DNA of 64,000 bases, taken from Globodera rostochiensis. Lineage: Eukaryota; Nematoda; Chromadorea; Rhabditida; Heteroderidae. Where the stretch lies: the NCBI GenBank assembly GCA_018350325.1, contig JAEVLN010000001.1, positions 2,779,501 through 2,843,500 of the forward strand, given 5' to 3'. Within the stretch, counting starts at the first letter, position 1. Each line of letters starts with the position of its first letter. This document shows, one piece after another, positions 51,940 through 63,667 of this stretch. The position numbers were made by a program, and so were the translations under genes. Under the pieces are notes generated by a model. That model was not told the DNA's origin and did not search any database. It worked only from the letters and a program-made list of their open reading frames with translations.

Positions 51940-53110
51940 TTCGGGCAACGAAAAGTGATCGTTAAATTTCTACATGAACTGAATGATCAGACTTTTCCCG
52001 ACCGAATTATTTTGGGTATGAAAAGTGATCGTTTGGTTGAATTTTTCCATTTATGAATGATTGGTGATCAGACATTTCCCGGTCCTCGACCTGTTTATAA
52101 GTGATTAGAATTTCCCCGACCGAATTGTTTTCCGGAGAACGAAAGTGTCCATATGAATGAGTGAGTGATCAGACTTTCCGCCCCGATCATTGACTTGTCT
52201 TTTAAGGGAACGAAAAGTGATTTCCATATGAATGAATTGATCAGACTTTCCGGAGACTTTGGGGTAAGAAAAGTGTCCATATGAATGAGTGAGTGATCAG
52301 ACTTTCCCCTCATCATTGACTTGTCTTTTGGGGGAACGAAAAGTGATTTCCATATGAATGAATTGATCAGACTTTCCGGAGACTTTGGGGTAAGAAAAGT
52401 GTCCATATGAATGAGTGAGTGATCAGACTTTCCCCTCATCATTGACTTGTCTTTTGGGGGAACAAAAAGTGATTTCCATATGAATGAATTGATCAGACTT
52501 TCCGGAGACTTTGGGGTAAGAAAAGTGTCCATATGAATGAGTGAGTGATCAGACTTTCCCCTCATCATTGACTTGTCTTTTGGGGGAACAAAAAGTGATT
52601 TCCATATGAATGAATTGATCAGACTTTCCGGAGACTTTGGGGTAAGAAAAGTGTCCATATGAATGAGTGAGTGATCAGACTTTCCGCCCCGATCATTGAC
52701 TTGTCTTTTAAGGGAACGAAAAGTGATTTCCATATGAATGAATTGCTCAGACTTTCCGGAGACTCGTCGTCGGGGGGGGGGGGGGTGGTACAAAAAGTGT
52801 CCATATGAATGAGTGAGTGATCAGACTTTCCCCTCAACATTGACTTGTCTTTTAAGGGAACGAAAAGTGATTTCCATATGAATGAATTGATAGACTTTCC
52901 GGAGACTCGTCGGGGGGGGGGGGGGGTGGTACAAAAAGTGTCCAAAGAATGAGTGAGTGATCAGACTTTCCCCCCGATCATTGACTTGTCTTTTGGGGGA
53001 ACAAAAAGTGATTTCCATATGAATGAATTGATCAGACTTTCCGGAGACTCGTCGTCGGGGGGGGGGGGGGGGGGGGGTTGAAAAGTGATCGTAAGTTGTT
53101 GAATTTTCCA
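51940..53110 (-). repeat. second tandem array with a 126-bp period
   Basis: GTGTCCATATGAATGAGTGA begins units at 52273, 52399, 52525 and 52651, exactly 126 bp apart; flanking units are more diverged and some carry G-run insertions. Each unit is itself a diverged dimer of about 70 plus 56 bp, both halves having TCCATATGAATGA and TGATCAGACTTTCC. The minus strand is open through at least five units as a 42-residue repeat (SLIHMDTFLTPKSPESL and so on). No similarity to the satellite at 23386-32598 is visible. Confidence 0.9.
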
Positions 53111-53602
53111 TATGAATGGGTCGATGGGGGAGGGGGAGGGGGGGGGGGGGGGGGGGGGGGAATAATGTCGTCGGCTGGCTGCTGTGCTGTCGTTTTGGTC
53201 GGTGTCGATGAGAAAATGGAAATTTGTTCTTCCCCCCCCCCTCTTTCAACATTCGGGGAGCAAAACAACAAAAAAAAAATGCTGACGATCCCCGCCTAAG
53301 GATGATGAAAAGATTTTTACGGTCCATTGGCCGGAGGTTAAACGACGACGACGACGACGATGACAAGTGGACGGACGCGCCAGGACGAGACAACTCAGTC
53401 CCCTGTGCCCTGGACGATTCAGGCCGAAAAATGGATGGAGTGTGACACGTCTGACAAGCGTTGGAATGGCATGTTCGATGCGTTTCGAATAAAAAGCATA
53501 AAAATTGACACAAAAAAAAATTGTATGCACTTTGTTCTTCCTAACAATTGGTTTTCAAAATATTTTTTTGTTTCACATTTTGACTCCATTTGATAGAGTT
53601 TA
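53111..53602. other. G-rich tracts and unassigned sequence
   Basis: G-runs of up to about 25 bases (53118-53160) border the array. A plus-strand frame at 53301-53444 encodes MMKRFLRSIGRRL, then seven Asp from a GAC run; I cannot link it to splice sites or a family. Confidence 0.4.
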
Positions 53603-53928
53603 GGGTTGGTACCGATATCCGGGTGTCCAGGATCCGGGAATCCCGGCATCCGGGGGTTGGACCCCCCCCCCCCCCCTAATGGTGGTAAAACAAAATTTGC
53701 CCCCTAAAATTGATTTTGTAGAACATTTTTTATCGTCCTTGGATGCGCCCAAACTTTGCTGTTATGTCCTTGAAAATCAACATCTTTGTTTGATTAACTT
53801 TTTGGTGGGAAATTGCGTTAAATTTTATTTTAAAAAAAATTTTTTAAAAATTGAAAATTATCCGGGTGTCAAGGAACCGGTGGAACCGTCATCCGGTGAC
53901 CCGGATAATTTCCGGGTTTGTCCAACCT
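53603..53928. mobile_element. MITE with GGGTTGG/CCAACCT ends, TA-flanked
   Basis: The element starts GGGTTGGTACCGATATCCGG and ends TCCGGGTTTGTCCAACCT, with TA on both sides (53601-53602, 53929-53930). CCGGGT-rich subterminal sequence resembles the element at 811-1625, so they are probably one family. No coding capacity. Confidence 0.6.
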
Positions 53929-53930
53929 TA

Positions 53931-54405
53931 ATAGAGTCTATTAAAGAACATTTACTGGGCAACGAATTGAGCTGATTAATGATTGATTTATATTAAAATC
54001 TAATTATAATAAATTAATTCTTAATTTTAAATTTGTCTTTTCAAGATTTTTGATTTTCATTCGCACATCATTGGCGCATTATGTATGTGTCTATCGGGCA
54101 AAAAGTGCCCGCAAAAAATTCATATTTTGACTTTCCGACAATAACCGCACCAAAATATGGCAATTTCAACGCAAATTGGCACCTTCCCCATTTTGGGGCC
54201 AAATTGCGCGAAAATTGCCGCTTCGACGGATTATTTGTTTAAAAACAGAAAAAAGAGAAAGCCGCCGCGCCTTCGGGCACAATTTGCCTCCTCAAAAATA
54301 GGGGGGGGGGGGCCCTCAGGCAAAAAAGCAAAGCCAATTAGCCCCCCCCCCCACCCCTAACAGACCAATAATTTTGACGTTACGGAAATTTCGGCACAAA
54401 ACAAA
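53931..54405. other. 5' flank of the transporter gene
   Basis: AT-rich DNA with G- and C-runs (54301, 54343). The first proposed exon of the transporter begins at 54406. No promoter motif is obvious. Confidence 0.4.
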
Positions 54406-57400
54406 ATGAAATTGGTATCAAATAACGCGAATTTAATAGACAACCAGCAACAGCAGCAGACAGACAGCTCAACCTTTTCGTAAAAATGGATGAATGAATG
54501 GGTTGGGTCGTCCGTCGTTCATTGCTCATAAAAATTTTTAAAATATAAATTTGGCCCGGATTTTTCTCAAAATTTTTGAAGAAAAAGTGTTCACCAAACC
54601 CGGAATTTTTGGAAAAACTAAGTACGGGATTATAAATATTAATCCGGAAAAGCCGGGAATTTATAAGGCACTAAAATTTGGCATTTTGCCGGTTCTGGTC
54701 TAAGCACCGGCAATTTGCCCCACGGAAAAATTACGATTATTGCCTTTAAATACAATAAAAAACTCCCGCACATAATTTTCGACTTTTTCAATCAATAAAA
54801 ATTTTATTTCTCTGCGTATTTTATTTTGTTCAAAAAATCGGCGCGTCGTTGGCACGCGCTTTTCCGGTGCCAAAAGCGCCCATTTGGCACAGCAGACATC
54901 CATTGTGCTTTCATCCCCCGGGGGGGGGGCGCGAGAGATTTTCTCTTCTCCCCAAAGGCGGCATGTCCGTCCTGCCAAATTTTTGCCCTCCTCCTCCTCC
55001 AACTCGCCACACCATCCGTAAATGTTTTGTTTCTGATTTTGGCAAACTCATAAATTATGCGGCACGGCACACGCCGGAGGGGAGGGGAGAGGAGGGGGGG
55101 GGGAGGGTATCATAAGCTGCCCCCCCCCCTTTATACGCTCTCATTATGATGAACGGGGGGAGGGGGCGCGGTTGGCACATTCGCAATAAATTCAGGCACC
55201 GATAATTAGCGCGTTCCCACGCTTTGTGTGAAGACGTTGAACAAAACAGTGTGCCATCTTTAGCTTTGGAAAAGCGCGTGCCCATTAGGGGGGTGCTTAA
55301 GGGATCATCAAAAATTTTAAAAATCTAAATTAAAGCAAATAGCGCCTGAGGGTATTTAAAAGGTAATTGGGCAAAATTTCATTGAAAAACCCTCACTTTT
55401 TTGTAAGAAGCAACTTTTGGACACAGTCAAGAAGCGCAAAAACTGCAAAAATTTCATTTGAGTGTACTAGGCCAAGTCCATGTGATTGTCTGGTTAAATC
55501 CAACGCAAAGAAATCGCAACAAAATTTTAAGCAATTTCCGTCGATTAATTGCATTTATTATCTTTAATTCAATTTATTTCATTGCTTTAACCGTCGTCAA
55601 CAAATTGGAGCTGTTCACTGCTGATCCAAAGCAATGCTACGCTGGTAATTCGTCCCTTGACACGATTAAGCGCTAGGCATAATGCCAACCGTTGGACAAA
55701 ATGCCAACCAAGCCTAGAACCTTGGCAAAAAGTCAATCTGCTTGTTTGGCATTTTGACTACTGGTTGGCATATTTCGTTTTGATACGATTAATAAAAAAA
55801 TTTAAAATAAATCTCACAATTCAAATTTAGCGATATGATTGTACGCGCGCTTATTCAAATTCGCTATTCCCGTTCGTTCTTGTTTTGTTCGGGGAACACA
55901 CAAATTCTCGCATTTTGGTGATCAACAGTTTGATCAGATCGGATCGCACATGATTAGACAGACTGATCATTTTCAAACATAATACAAAATTTTAAAAAAC
56001 GGTCTCTGGATCAATTACGAAGAGCGGTGCCGACAACAAATAGTGCTAACAGAAAAAAGAGAGAAAAAGAAAATTGATCAATTTTTTCATTTGAAAAAAA
56101 TCAATGCGTGGCATTTTTTTGTTTTGTTCTTTTCGTTGGAAAAGCCGCGCGATCCGATCAAATGCCAACGTAAAGCTGCGCTAACAAATTCGATTTTACG
56201 CTTAAAATTTGGAAAAAGTGTCCGTTTCCGGCTGCTGGAAAATTTTACAAAAATTCGACGGAATTTAACAGAAAATTTTTCAGAATTTTGAAATTTTTTC
56301 GCCCCAACTGCTCTTCTGTTTAAATAAATTTTACAGGTTTAGAAGTTCAAAAAAAATTGTATCTTCCATCGAAAATCAAAATTTATTAAAATAAAAATAG
56401 CAAAAAATATGTTTAAATAATAAATATTTTTATTTAAAATTTACTTTAATTTTTATTAATTGAAGGTCAGCAGTGCACAGACGCAGCTCCTACTGGGAGC
56501 CGGACCAACTTCAACAGCGTTATGCCGGCACAGCGACGGTACTGACCACCACCGGATCTGTGGAGGAGGACAGAAACGAAAATGGCGAGTTGATCAATCT
56601 AATCAAACAATTTTGGGGGGGGGCCTAAAATTGATGACGAGAGCAGATCAGCGATCAAATAGGCATCAAAAAGTCGGGAATTTGGTGTTCTGACAGAAAA
56701 ATGCCAACCGGTCCAAATGTCCGCCAGGCATAAAACGGTCAAAATGCTAGCCGGAAAATTATTTACCTAGTTTTTTAATTTCCATATTAATAATTATTAA
56801 TCAACGATAAAATTTTGTAGTTTTTAAAAATGTTTGACTAGTGGCATTTTTAACCGGTTTTGGCCCAGTTGGCATTTTGACAGTTGGCATTCTGCCCTCT
56901 AAGTAAATTGTACAGTAAAAATGCAATATTTCTTAAGCAAGTCGGGCGGGCGGAAATTGGACCCCTTCCACAAACAATTTACACATTCATTCACCGCGCG
57001 TTCTCATGCAAATTTTCTCATTTCCCAAAACATTTTCAGCATTATTCCCATGATCTTTTTCTGACTTGGCGCCACATTTTGCCGGTTTTGCCCTATTAGC
57101 TGAAGCAAAAAAAAATATTTTTTTTGTCTGTTGCCTAAAGGCAATTTGGCTCTTTTAAATTTCGAATGTTTAGAAAAAGCGCGCAAAATTGGCACCCTTC
57201 GCTATAAAATTTGTTTTGATTTCTTTTTTGGCATAAAAATGGCCCAACCAAATTGAGAGAACTGTCAAAAATGTTGTATAAATTACCCAAAATTATGCAA
57301 AAATTGCCAAAACCCAAAAAAAATCCCACTAAAAGCGCTACAACTCCTAAAATGCCAACATTCTCAGGTTACAAGCGCCTAAATCATTGCCGTCCAAAAA

Positions 57401-60400
57401 TGTGTTCAGTATCAAATTTTTTTTTAATCAAAAATTCTTTGTTAGCGGCACGTTTGGGCTAATTGGCACTCTTGAATTATTTATTCAAGAGAACACAACA
57501 GCAGCAGCAGACCGTTTTCCAGCCCCAAATTGTTTGCCCCTTTGGGGGTGCCAAAAATGAAACCCTTTTGCCCCCGAGGGCACAACAGACAAAATTGTTG
57601 GACAACGCTCAGCGCCTCAGGCGTGATAATTAGAGATCGGATCGATCGAAATCTCGATCAATCCTCAAGTCCGATCTCTAGTGATAATAATACCGCCGAC
57701 CATCGCTCTTTTGGAAAAGTTTTAATTACCCCCTTGGAAAAGTGTTAATTACCCCCCCCCCTCCCCGAAGCGTTAAGAAAAGCTTAAAAGCCTCAAAAAT
57801 GGGGACAAAAATGTGCTTTGAACTCCATTGAATAGGAGCCCGGTTTAGACTCTCCTCAACACCATCAACGCCACCAGCATCACCAACAGTTGGGCCATCC
57901 GCGTACAATGACAATGCATGGCGGCGGCGGCGGCGGCGGCGGTTCGGCAACCATGCCGCCGACCAGCATCGCCAGTGCCACATTTGGTGCCAGACAACGT
58001 CGGCGAAGCTATTGGATAGCGACGGCACAGGCACGCTTGCGCAGAAGCGCGCACAGCAGCGGAGGCGGAAGTGAGGAGCGAGAAGTTCGAGCAGTACAAC
58101 GACCGTATATGCAGCAACGTCATAGTCAGTGGAGTGTTTTCATAGCAATCAACCTCTGTTCTCCAAAATTTTCATACAAATCAGTGCTTTGGGAGTCAAC
58201 CCGGCACCAGATCATGGACGTGTACGGCACGGATGTAACCGAATGCCAAAAAAGCTTTTGAATCCGGCACCCGGAATTCCGGCTCCCAAAAAAATGTCCG
58301 GAATCCGGCATGCCAGAAACGTCAGGAATCCGGCATTGCCAGGATCAATGTCCGGAATCCGGCATGCCAGAAACGTCAGGAATCCGGCATTGCCAGGATC
58401 AATGTCCGGAATCCGGCATTGCCAGAAACGTCAGGAATCCGGCATTGCCAGGATCAATGTCCGGAATCCGGCATTGCCAGGATCAATGTCCGGAATCCGG
58501 CATTGCCAGGATCAATGTCCGGAATCCGGCATTGCCAGGATCAATGTCCGGAATCCGGCATTGCCAGGATCAATGTCCGGAATCCGGCATTGCCAGGATC
58601 AATGTCCGGAATCCGGCATTGCCAGGATCAATGTCCGGAATCCGGCATTGCCAGGATCAATGTCCGGAATCCGGCATTGCCAGGATCGATGACCGGAATC
58701 CGGCATACCGGACTCAAAAATGTGCAGAAATCCGGCATCCACTTACATCCCTGGTGTACGGCAAGTGCGAAAGAGACCGGATTTTTGGGTAGTCCCTGCA
58801 TTTCGGGGATACGAAAAAATGTGGGTAAATTTTGAGACTCTTCTGCCCCCGCCTTCCGTCCGTCCGTCCGTTAACATCGATATAAAAAATGAAAAGTGTA
58901 CATTTTGTGCCATCCATCCCCGCCATTTTGTTGTTGGCATTGCCGCCGCGAAATGTTCTCAAAATGTTCCCACCTTCGCCCCCCCCCTCCCCCCCCCCAT
59001 GCCCACCGTTCATATTTCACGAGAATTTTTTGTTTTGTTTCCCCCGAGGCGAGAAAGCCGTGCCAATTGATTGTTCTGTGCCATTCATTCCCCCTCCTTC
59101 CAGTGGCAGATTTTTCTGAAATTTGTGGTGTGTGTGAAAATTTTTAGCGAATTTTTAGGGACATAAATTTTCTGTCGACCATTCACCTCCCCCCCCCCTC
59201 CAGGTCGCAAGTACTCCTCGCCCGGCCTGATGTTGGACAACAACAACAACAGCAGCAGCAGCATGGCACTCGACAACACAACGTTGGGTCGAGGTGCGTA
59301 AGTTTATGCGCTAATTTTGAGAGTTTTAAATTTATGGTGAAGTTTTTTGTTCTCAAATTCCAATTATTCAAGGTTCTTTTGGCACTGCGCTTTCCACATC
59401 GGGCCCTCTGCTGGCTATTGACGACGACGAGAACACGACCACGGAGGAAGAGAAAAGTGGCACCGGCATTGGCAACGATGCGTTCGCGCATGGCACAGAA
59501 TGTGAGGCGGAGGGGGGGGGGCAGGACAAAGCTTAGGCATCGGCTTAGGCTTCATTAATTGTTTCGATTTTTAGGGCAAAAATTTCCAAGGGTTAGGCTT
59601 CATAAATTGTTTTAATTTTTTGGGCAAAAATTTCCAAGGGTTAGGCTTCATAAATTGTTTTAATTTTTTGTGCAGAAATTTCCAAGGGTTAGGCTTCATA
59701 AATTGTTTTGATTTTTAGGGCAAAAATTTCCATGGTTAGGCTTCATAAATTGTTTTGATTTTTAGGGCAAAAATTTCCAAGGGTTAGGCTTCATAAATTG
59801 TTTTGATTTTTAGGGCAAAAATTTCCATGGTTAGGCTTCATAAATTGTTTTGATTTTTAGGGCAAAAATTTCCAAGGGTTAGTCTTAGGCTTCATAAATT
59901 GTTTTAATTTTTTGTGCAGAAATTTCCAAGGGTTAGGCTTCATAAATTGTTTTAATTTTTTGGGCAAAAATTTCCAAGGGTTAGGCTTCATTAATTGTTT
60001 CGATTTTTAGGGCAAAAATTTCCAAGGGTTAGTCTTAGGCTTCATAAATTGTTTTGATTTTTAGGGCAAAAATTTCCAAGGGTTAGGCTTCATAAATTGT
60101 TTTGATTTTTAGGGCAAAAATTTCCATGGTTAGGCTTCATAAATTGTTTTGATTTTTAGGGCAAAAATTTCCAAGGGTTAGTCTTAGGCTTCATAAATTG
60201 TTTTAATTTTTTGTGCAGAAATTTCCAAGGGTTAGGCTTCATAAATTGTTTTAATTTTTTGGGCAAAAATTTCCAAGGGTTAGGCTTCATTAATTGTTTC
60301 GATTTTTAGGGCAAAAATTTCCAAGGGTTAGTCTTAGGCTTCATAAATTGTTTTAATTTTTTGTGCAGAAATTTCCAAGGGTTAGGCTTCATAAATTGTT

Positions 60401-63400
60401 TTGATTTTTAGGGCAAAAATTTCCATGGTTAGGCTTCATAAATTGTTTTGATTTTTAGGGCAAAAATTTCCAAGGGTTAGGCTTTATAAATTGTTTTGAT
60501 TTTTAGGGCAAAAATTTCCAAGGGTTAGGCTTCATTAATTGTTTCGATTTTTAGGGCAAAAATTTCCAAGGGTTAGGCTTCATTAATTGTTTCGATTTTT
60601 AGGGCAAAAATTTCCAAGGGTTAGTCTTAGGCTTCATAAATTGTTTTAATTTTTTGTGCAGAAATTTCCAAGGGTTAGGCTACATAAATTGTTTTAATTT
60701 TTAGGGCAGAAATTTCCAAGGGTTAGGCTTCATAAATTGTTTTGATTTTTAGGGCAAAAATTTCCAAGGCTTAGGCTTCATAAAATTTTTTTTTTAGTGC
60801 TTCCAATGGTGCCCAAATCGTTGCGGAAGACATCGTTTTGCGATGAGGCCATTCAGAAGGACATTGAGCAGCAGCAGCATCACAATCATCGAGCACTGAC
60901 ACCGATGACGCCAAATTATCAGGCAGAAAAAAACAAATCACAAAACAACAATATTTTTTGGCACAAAAACTGTAAAATTCGGCAAAAAATGTTTATTTTT
61001 TGACACGAAAACATTTTGGGGCTGGTTACTGTATCACAAAAAGCACTAAAAAATTGTTGTTGCTACAATAAACATTTCAGAGCGGGTTACTGTATCACAA
61101 AAAGCTGTAAGAGTTTAAAAATCAATATGTTTATTGGCACGAAAACCATTGAATACTGTATCACAAAAAAAAAAATCAATAATTTAGCAATTGAATGGGC
61201 GCGCCTCGCTGCTTGGCGTGCCGGCCAACAACGAATCGTTGGATGGCGGAAGTGTGCGTCGGTTCAGCCTCCAGGCGGCGGTGAACGCCCCGCGCCCCCC
61301 CCCGCCCATTTTTTTTAGATTAATTTTTGAAAAAATAGGCCGCCTTAATTCGCCGCAGGCGCTCCTCATTTGCGCGCGAAAAATGGGCCAGCAAACTTGA
61401 ATTTTTGCTGGCTGTCATTGGTTGGTGTTCTGTGTGTTGGTGTGGGGGGTCAGGGATGTAACCGGGTGCCGGACTTTTTGGCACAAAAATCCGGAATTAA
61501 ATCCCGGCACATGGGGGGGGGGGGGGGGGGGGGAGGGAGTCGGTGCCAAGTAAATTTTGAATTTTTTTTGTGAAAGCGTCCAAAAACTGCATCGCGGAAG
61601 GGCAAAAATGATCAGAAAAATTAGAAAAATTTTAAAAAAATCAAAATTTTTTGAGATTTTGATTTTTGAGTCCGCCGGCATGCCGGATTCCGGACTTTTT
61701 TGTTGGCATCGGTTACATCCCTAGTGGGGGTGGTGGCACTGGCGGCACTGAAAAATATTTGGTGCCACAATTTCCAACAATTTAATTTGTTTAGGCTACG
61801 CAGTCGATCTTGGCAACATTTGGCGTTTCCCGTCGGTTTGTGAGCGTCTCGCAAAAAATGCTTTTAAATTTTATTCCCTCCCCCCAATATTATTATTAAG
61901 GTTTGTTACAAGCATGGCGGAGGTTCGTGGCTGTTTTTTATGTGAAAATGTCACAGTTTTTTATACATAGCGATCGGAATTTTGAAAAAGCCCAGTCCGG
62001 ACACCCCCGGACTTTAGGGGTATAAATGTATCTAATCCCCTGATAATCCGGGTCCAATGATACGGGTGCCCAAATTTTAACTCAGCTTATACCCGGGTCA
62101 GAAAATCCGGTAAAATCACACGGATCAAAGCTTTCCGGGCCCGGGAAATCCGATTCCGGTCCGATCTCGAGTTTTTTAAATTTTGCAAATTGAATTTTTT
62201 TATTTTCCAAAATGAAATGAATGAAATTAATTTTTGAATTACTTATAATCAATCATTTTTCTTCTAATTTTGAATTTTTAGTAGAGCACGGACCGATCGA
62301 GATTCTCGATCGAAATCTCGACCGAACGAATTTTTTCGAGTCTTCGAGATACGAGATTTTCGAGATTCTCGATCGTAATCTCGATCGATCCTCAAGTCCT
62401 TGCTCTAATTTTTAGTTCCGATTTTTTTTCTGTATTATTGTTTATATCTTCTTACATTTTTTAAAATGTAAACTTTGACCCTTTTGCCCCGCAGGCGCTT
62501 TCCTGATACCGTACCTTGTGATGTTGTTGGTTGGTGGCCTGCCAATGTTTTACATGGAATTGGTGCTGGGCCAATTCCACCGGTCCGGCTGCCTGAGCAT
62601 TTGGAAGAAAATTTGTCCAATGTTTAAAGGTAATGGACTGTTTGAATGTGATGCCCCCCCCCCCTCAAAAACAAACAAAATGCCAATTATTGAAAAATGT
62701 TACTTAATTTTGTTAGAAAATTTGAATTTTTGGGACTTAATTTTCTGTGTAGGAATTGGCTACGGAATTTGCTTCATCTGCACATTCATCTCGTGCTTCT
62801 ACAACACGGTGATTGCACATGCCGTGTACTTCTTCATCTACTCCGTTAGGGTCGGTCGCTCATTTTTTAAATATTTTTAATTTTAATGTAAAAATTAATT
62901 AATAAAAAAGACTTTCTTAGCTGCGATTTAAACATTCTTAAAAAGCTATTCAAACAATCTCAAAGAGCACGGAGGAGCTATTATGGCCAGAAAACTTTAA
63001 AAATCCTCGATTTTTAGCGTTTTTGCAGCCATAACTTTTTTTGGTGCTTGTCCATTCACCAGGAATTGATTTTATATGTAATTTCAAACAATTTTTATTT
63101 TTTAAAAACATGGATGACCTATAACAACAAAATGCCAACAAATATTTTTAAGCAAAAACATTTTATTTTTGATTTTTAGTGGGAAGTGCCGTGGCAACGC
63201 TGCGACAACGCGTGGAACACCAAACAGTGCCGCGAGTCGTTCAACGCCACGCGCGAGGACGCCGACGGATGGGGCGAAGAGTTGCGGACGCCGTCGCAAG
63301 AGTTTTATCTGTTAGTTTTACAAATTTTTTTAAAAAATTTCAAAAAACCCGCCTAATTATTTGTTGCAGATTTGAGGTGCTCGAAAGTCAAAAGTCCACA

Positions 63401-63667
63401 GGGCTCAACGATTTGGGAGGCATAAAAGTGCGTGTGGTTGGCGAATGGCGTTTTGTTTTTTTGGATAAAAATTTATTTAAAAATTTTTGAATTTGGCGTT
63501 CCCCCCCCCTTTTTTTGTTGCAGTTCTCCATGGCGTTCTGTTTGTTTTTGGTGTTTTTGATTGTTTATTTTGCGCTTTGGAAAGGCCCGCGGAGCACCGG
63601 CAAAATTGTGTGGGTGACCGCAACCGCTCCGTACATTGTCCTGGCTGTACTGCTCGTCCGCGGGCTG
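54406..63667 (+). CDS. mod-5: SLC6 monoamine transporter, serotonin-transporter-like, 5' part
   Basis: Sodium/chloride-coupled plasma-membrane carriers clear serotonin from the extracellular space. Exons: 54406-54479 and 56466-56588 (less certain), 57849-58124, 59204-59293, 59373-59501, 60798-60922 (GC donor), 61188-61280, 61339-61420, 61795-61835, 61901-61922, 62495-62629, 62753-62850, 63180-63310, 63370-63427, 63524-63667; it continues beyond the window. All junctions from 59204 on keep phase. TM1 is [10 protein letters not shown] + [12 protein letters not shown]; the Asp marks amine rather than amino-acid carriers. TM2 starts [11 protein letters not shown], then [21 protein letters not shown]3 has [12 protein letters not shown]; the second outer loop has the cysteine pair ([10 protein letters not shown]) and an NAT glycosylation site; TM4-5 end [18 protein letters not shown]. 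The SIWKKICP stretch favours serotonin over dopamine carriers. The long Ser/Gln-rich N-terminus has a frame change in the GGC run at 57914-57941. Symbol by similarity to C. elegans mod-5. Confidence 0.82.
55406..55675 (+). CDS. possible terminal exon of an unidentified membrane protein
   Basis: A frame with [17 protein letters not shown], a hydrophobic [18 protein letters not shown] and ending [11 protein letters not shown] then TAG looks coding and follows a TTTTTTGTAAG. It would lie in intron 1 of the transporter gene if that gene starts at 54406, which makes one of the two proposals doubtful. No family recognised. Confidence 0.25.
55676..55781. mobile_element. palindromic MITE with AATGCCAACC ends
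   Basis: GGCATAATGCCAACCGTTGG at the left and GACTACTGGTTGGCATATTT at the right form an imperfect inverted repeat, with AAAATGCCAAC repeated inside. A relative with the same motif lies at 56694-56891; the two bracket a proposed transporter exon. Confidence 0.55.
56694..56891. mobile_element. palindromic MITE with AATGCCAACC ends, second copy
   Basis: CAGAAAAATGCCAACCGGTC at the left mirrors TTTTGACAGTTGGCATTCTG at the right; AAAATGC/GCATTTT motifs recur inside. Similar in design to 55676-55781 but longer and diverged. It lies in a transporter intron. Confidence 0.55.
57633..57678. mobile_element. 46-bp MITE of the GATCGAGATT family
   Basis: TA-GAGATCGGATCGATCG to AAGTCCGATCTC-TA, almost a pure palindrome, in a transporter intron. 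It is the smallest member of the family in the window. Confidence 0.55.
58231..58752. mobile_element. MITE with GGATGTAACC ends and an internal 29-bp minisatellite
   Basis: GGATGTAACC at the left mirrors TTACATCCCT at the right. GTGTACGGCA occurs on both outer sides (58220-58229 and 58754-58763), a likely 10-bp target duplication. Between about 58300 and 58710 the interior is a head-to-tail 29-bp repeat (CCGGCATTGCCAGGATCAAT + GTCCGGAAT), roughly 14 copies. It lies in a transporter intron. The three plus-strand frames are all open because 29 is not a multiple of three; these are not genes. Confidence 0.75.
59530..60790 (+). repeat. 48-bp intronic minisatellite with TTAGGC in each unit
   Basis: About 26 units of TTAGGCTTCATAAATTGTTT + TGATTTTTAGGGCAAAAATT + TCCAAGGG fill the transporter intron between exons 59373-59501 and 60798-60922. 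Some units are 54 bp because of an inserted TTAGTC. Every unit carries the TTAGGC telomere hexamer, and the recurring TTTTTAGGG resembles a splice acceptor. Confidence 0.92.
61452..61722. mobile_element. MITE with AGGGATGTAACC ends
   Basis: AGGGATGTAACCGGGTGCCG at the left mirrors GGCATCGGTTACATCCCT at the right; CCGGACTTTTT/GCCGGAATT motifs are subterminal. It belongs with the element at 58231-58752, without the minisatellite expansion, and sits in the next transporter intron but three. A G-run at 61514-61533 is inside. Confidence 0.7.
62284..62405. mobile_element. 122-bp MITE of the GATCGAGATT family
   Basis: TA-GAGCACGGACCGATCG to CCTCAAGTCCTTGCTC-TA with GATCGAGATTCTCGATCG inside: the clearest family member, in a transporter intron. 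Confidence 0.65.

Noticed and set aside
52095..53513. Repeat protein gene on the minus strand of the 126-bp array
   Set aside because: Frames are open but there are no convincing splice sites or start context, and neighbouring units change frame at G-runs; kept as a finding only.
55676..56891. One 1.2-kb transposon bounded by AATGCCAACC ends
   Set aside because: Each end is itself palindromic and the interval contains an exon in phase with the transporter gene, so two small MITEs fit better.
58129..58835. Long open frames of 187, 160 and 138 residues
   Set aside because: They are the three frames of one 29-bp tandem repeat, open only because the unit lacks stops and its length is not a multiple of three.
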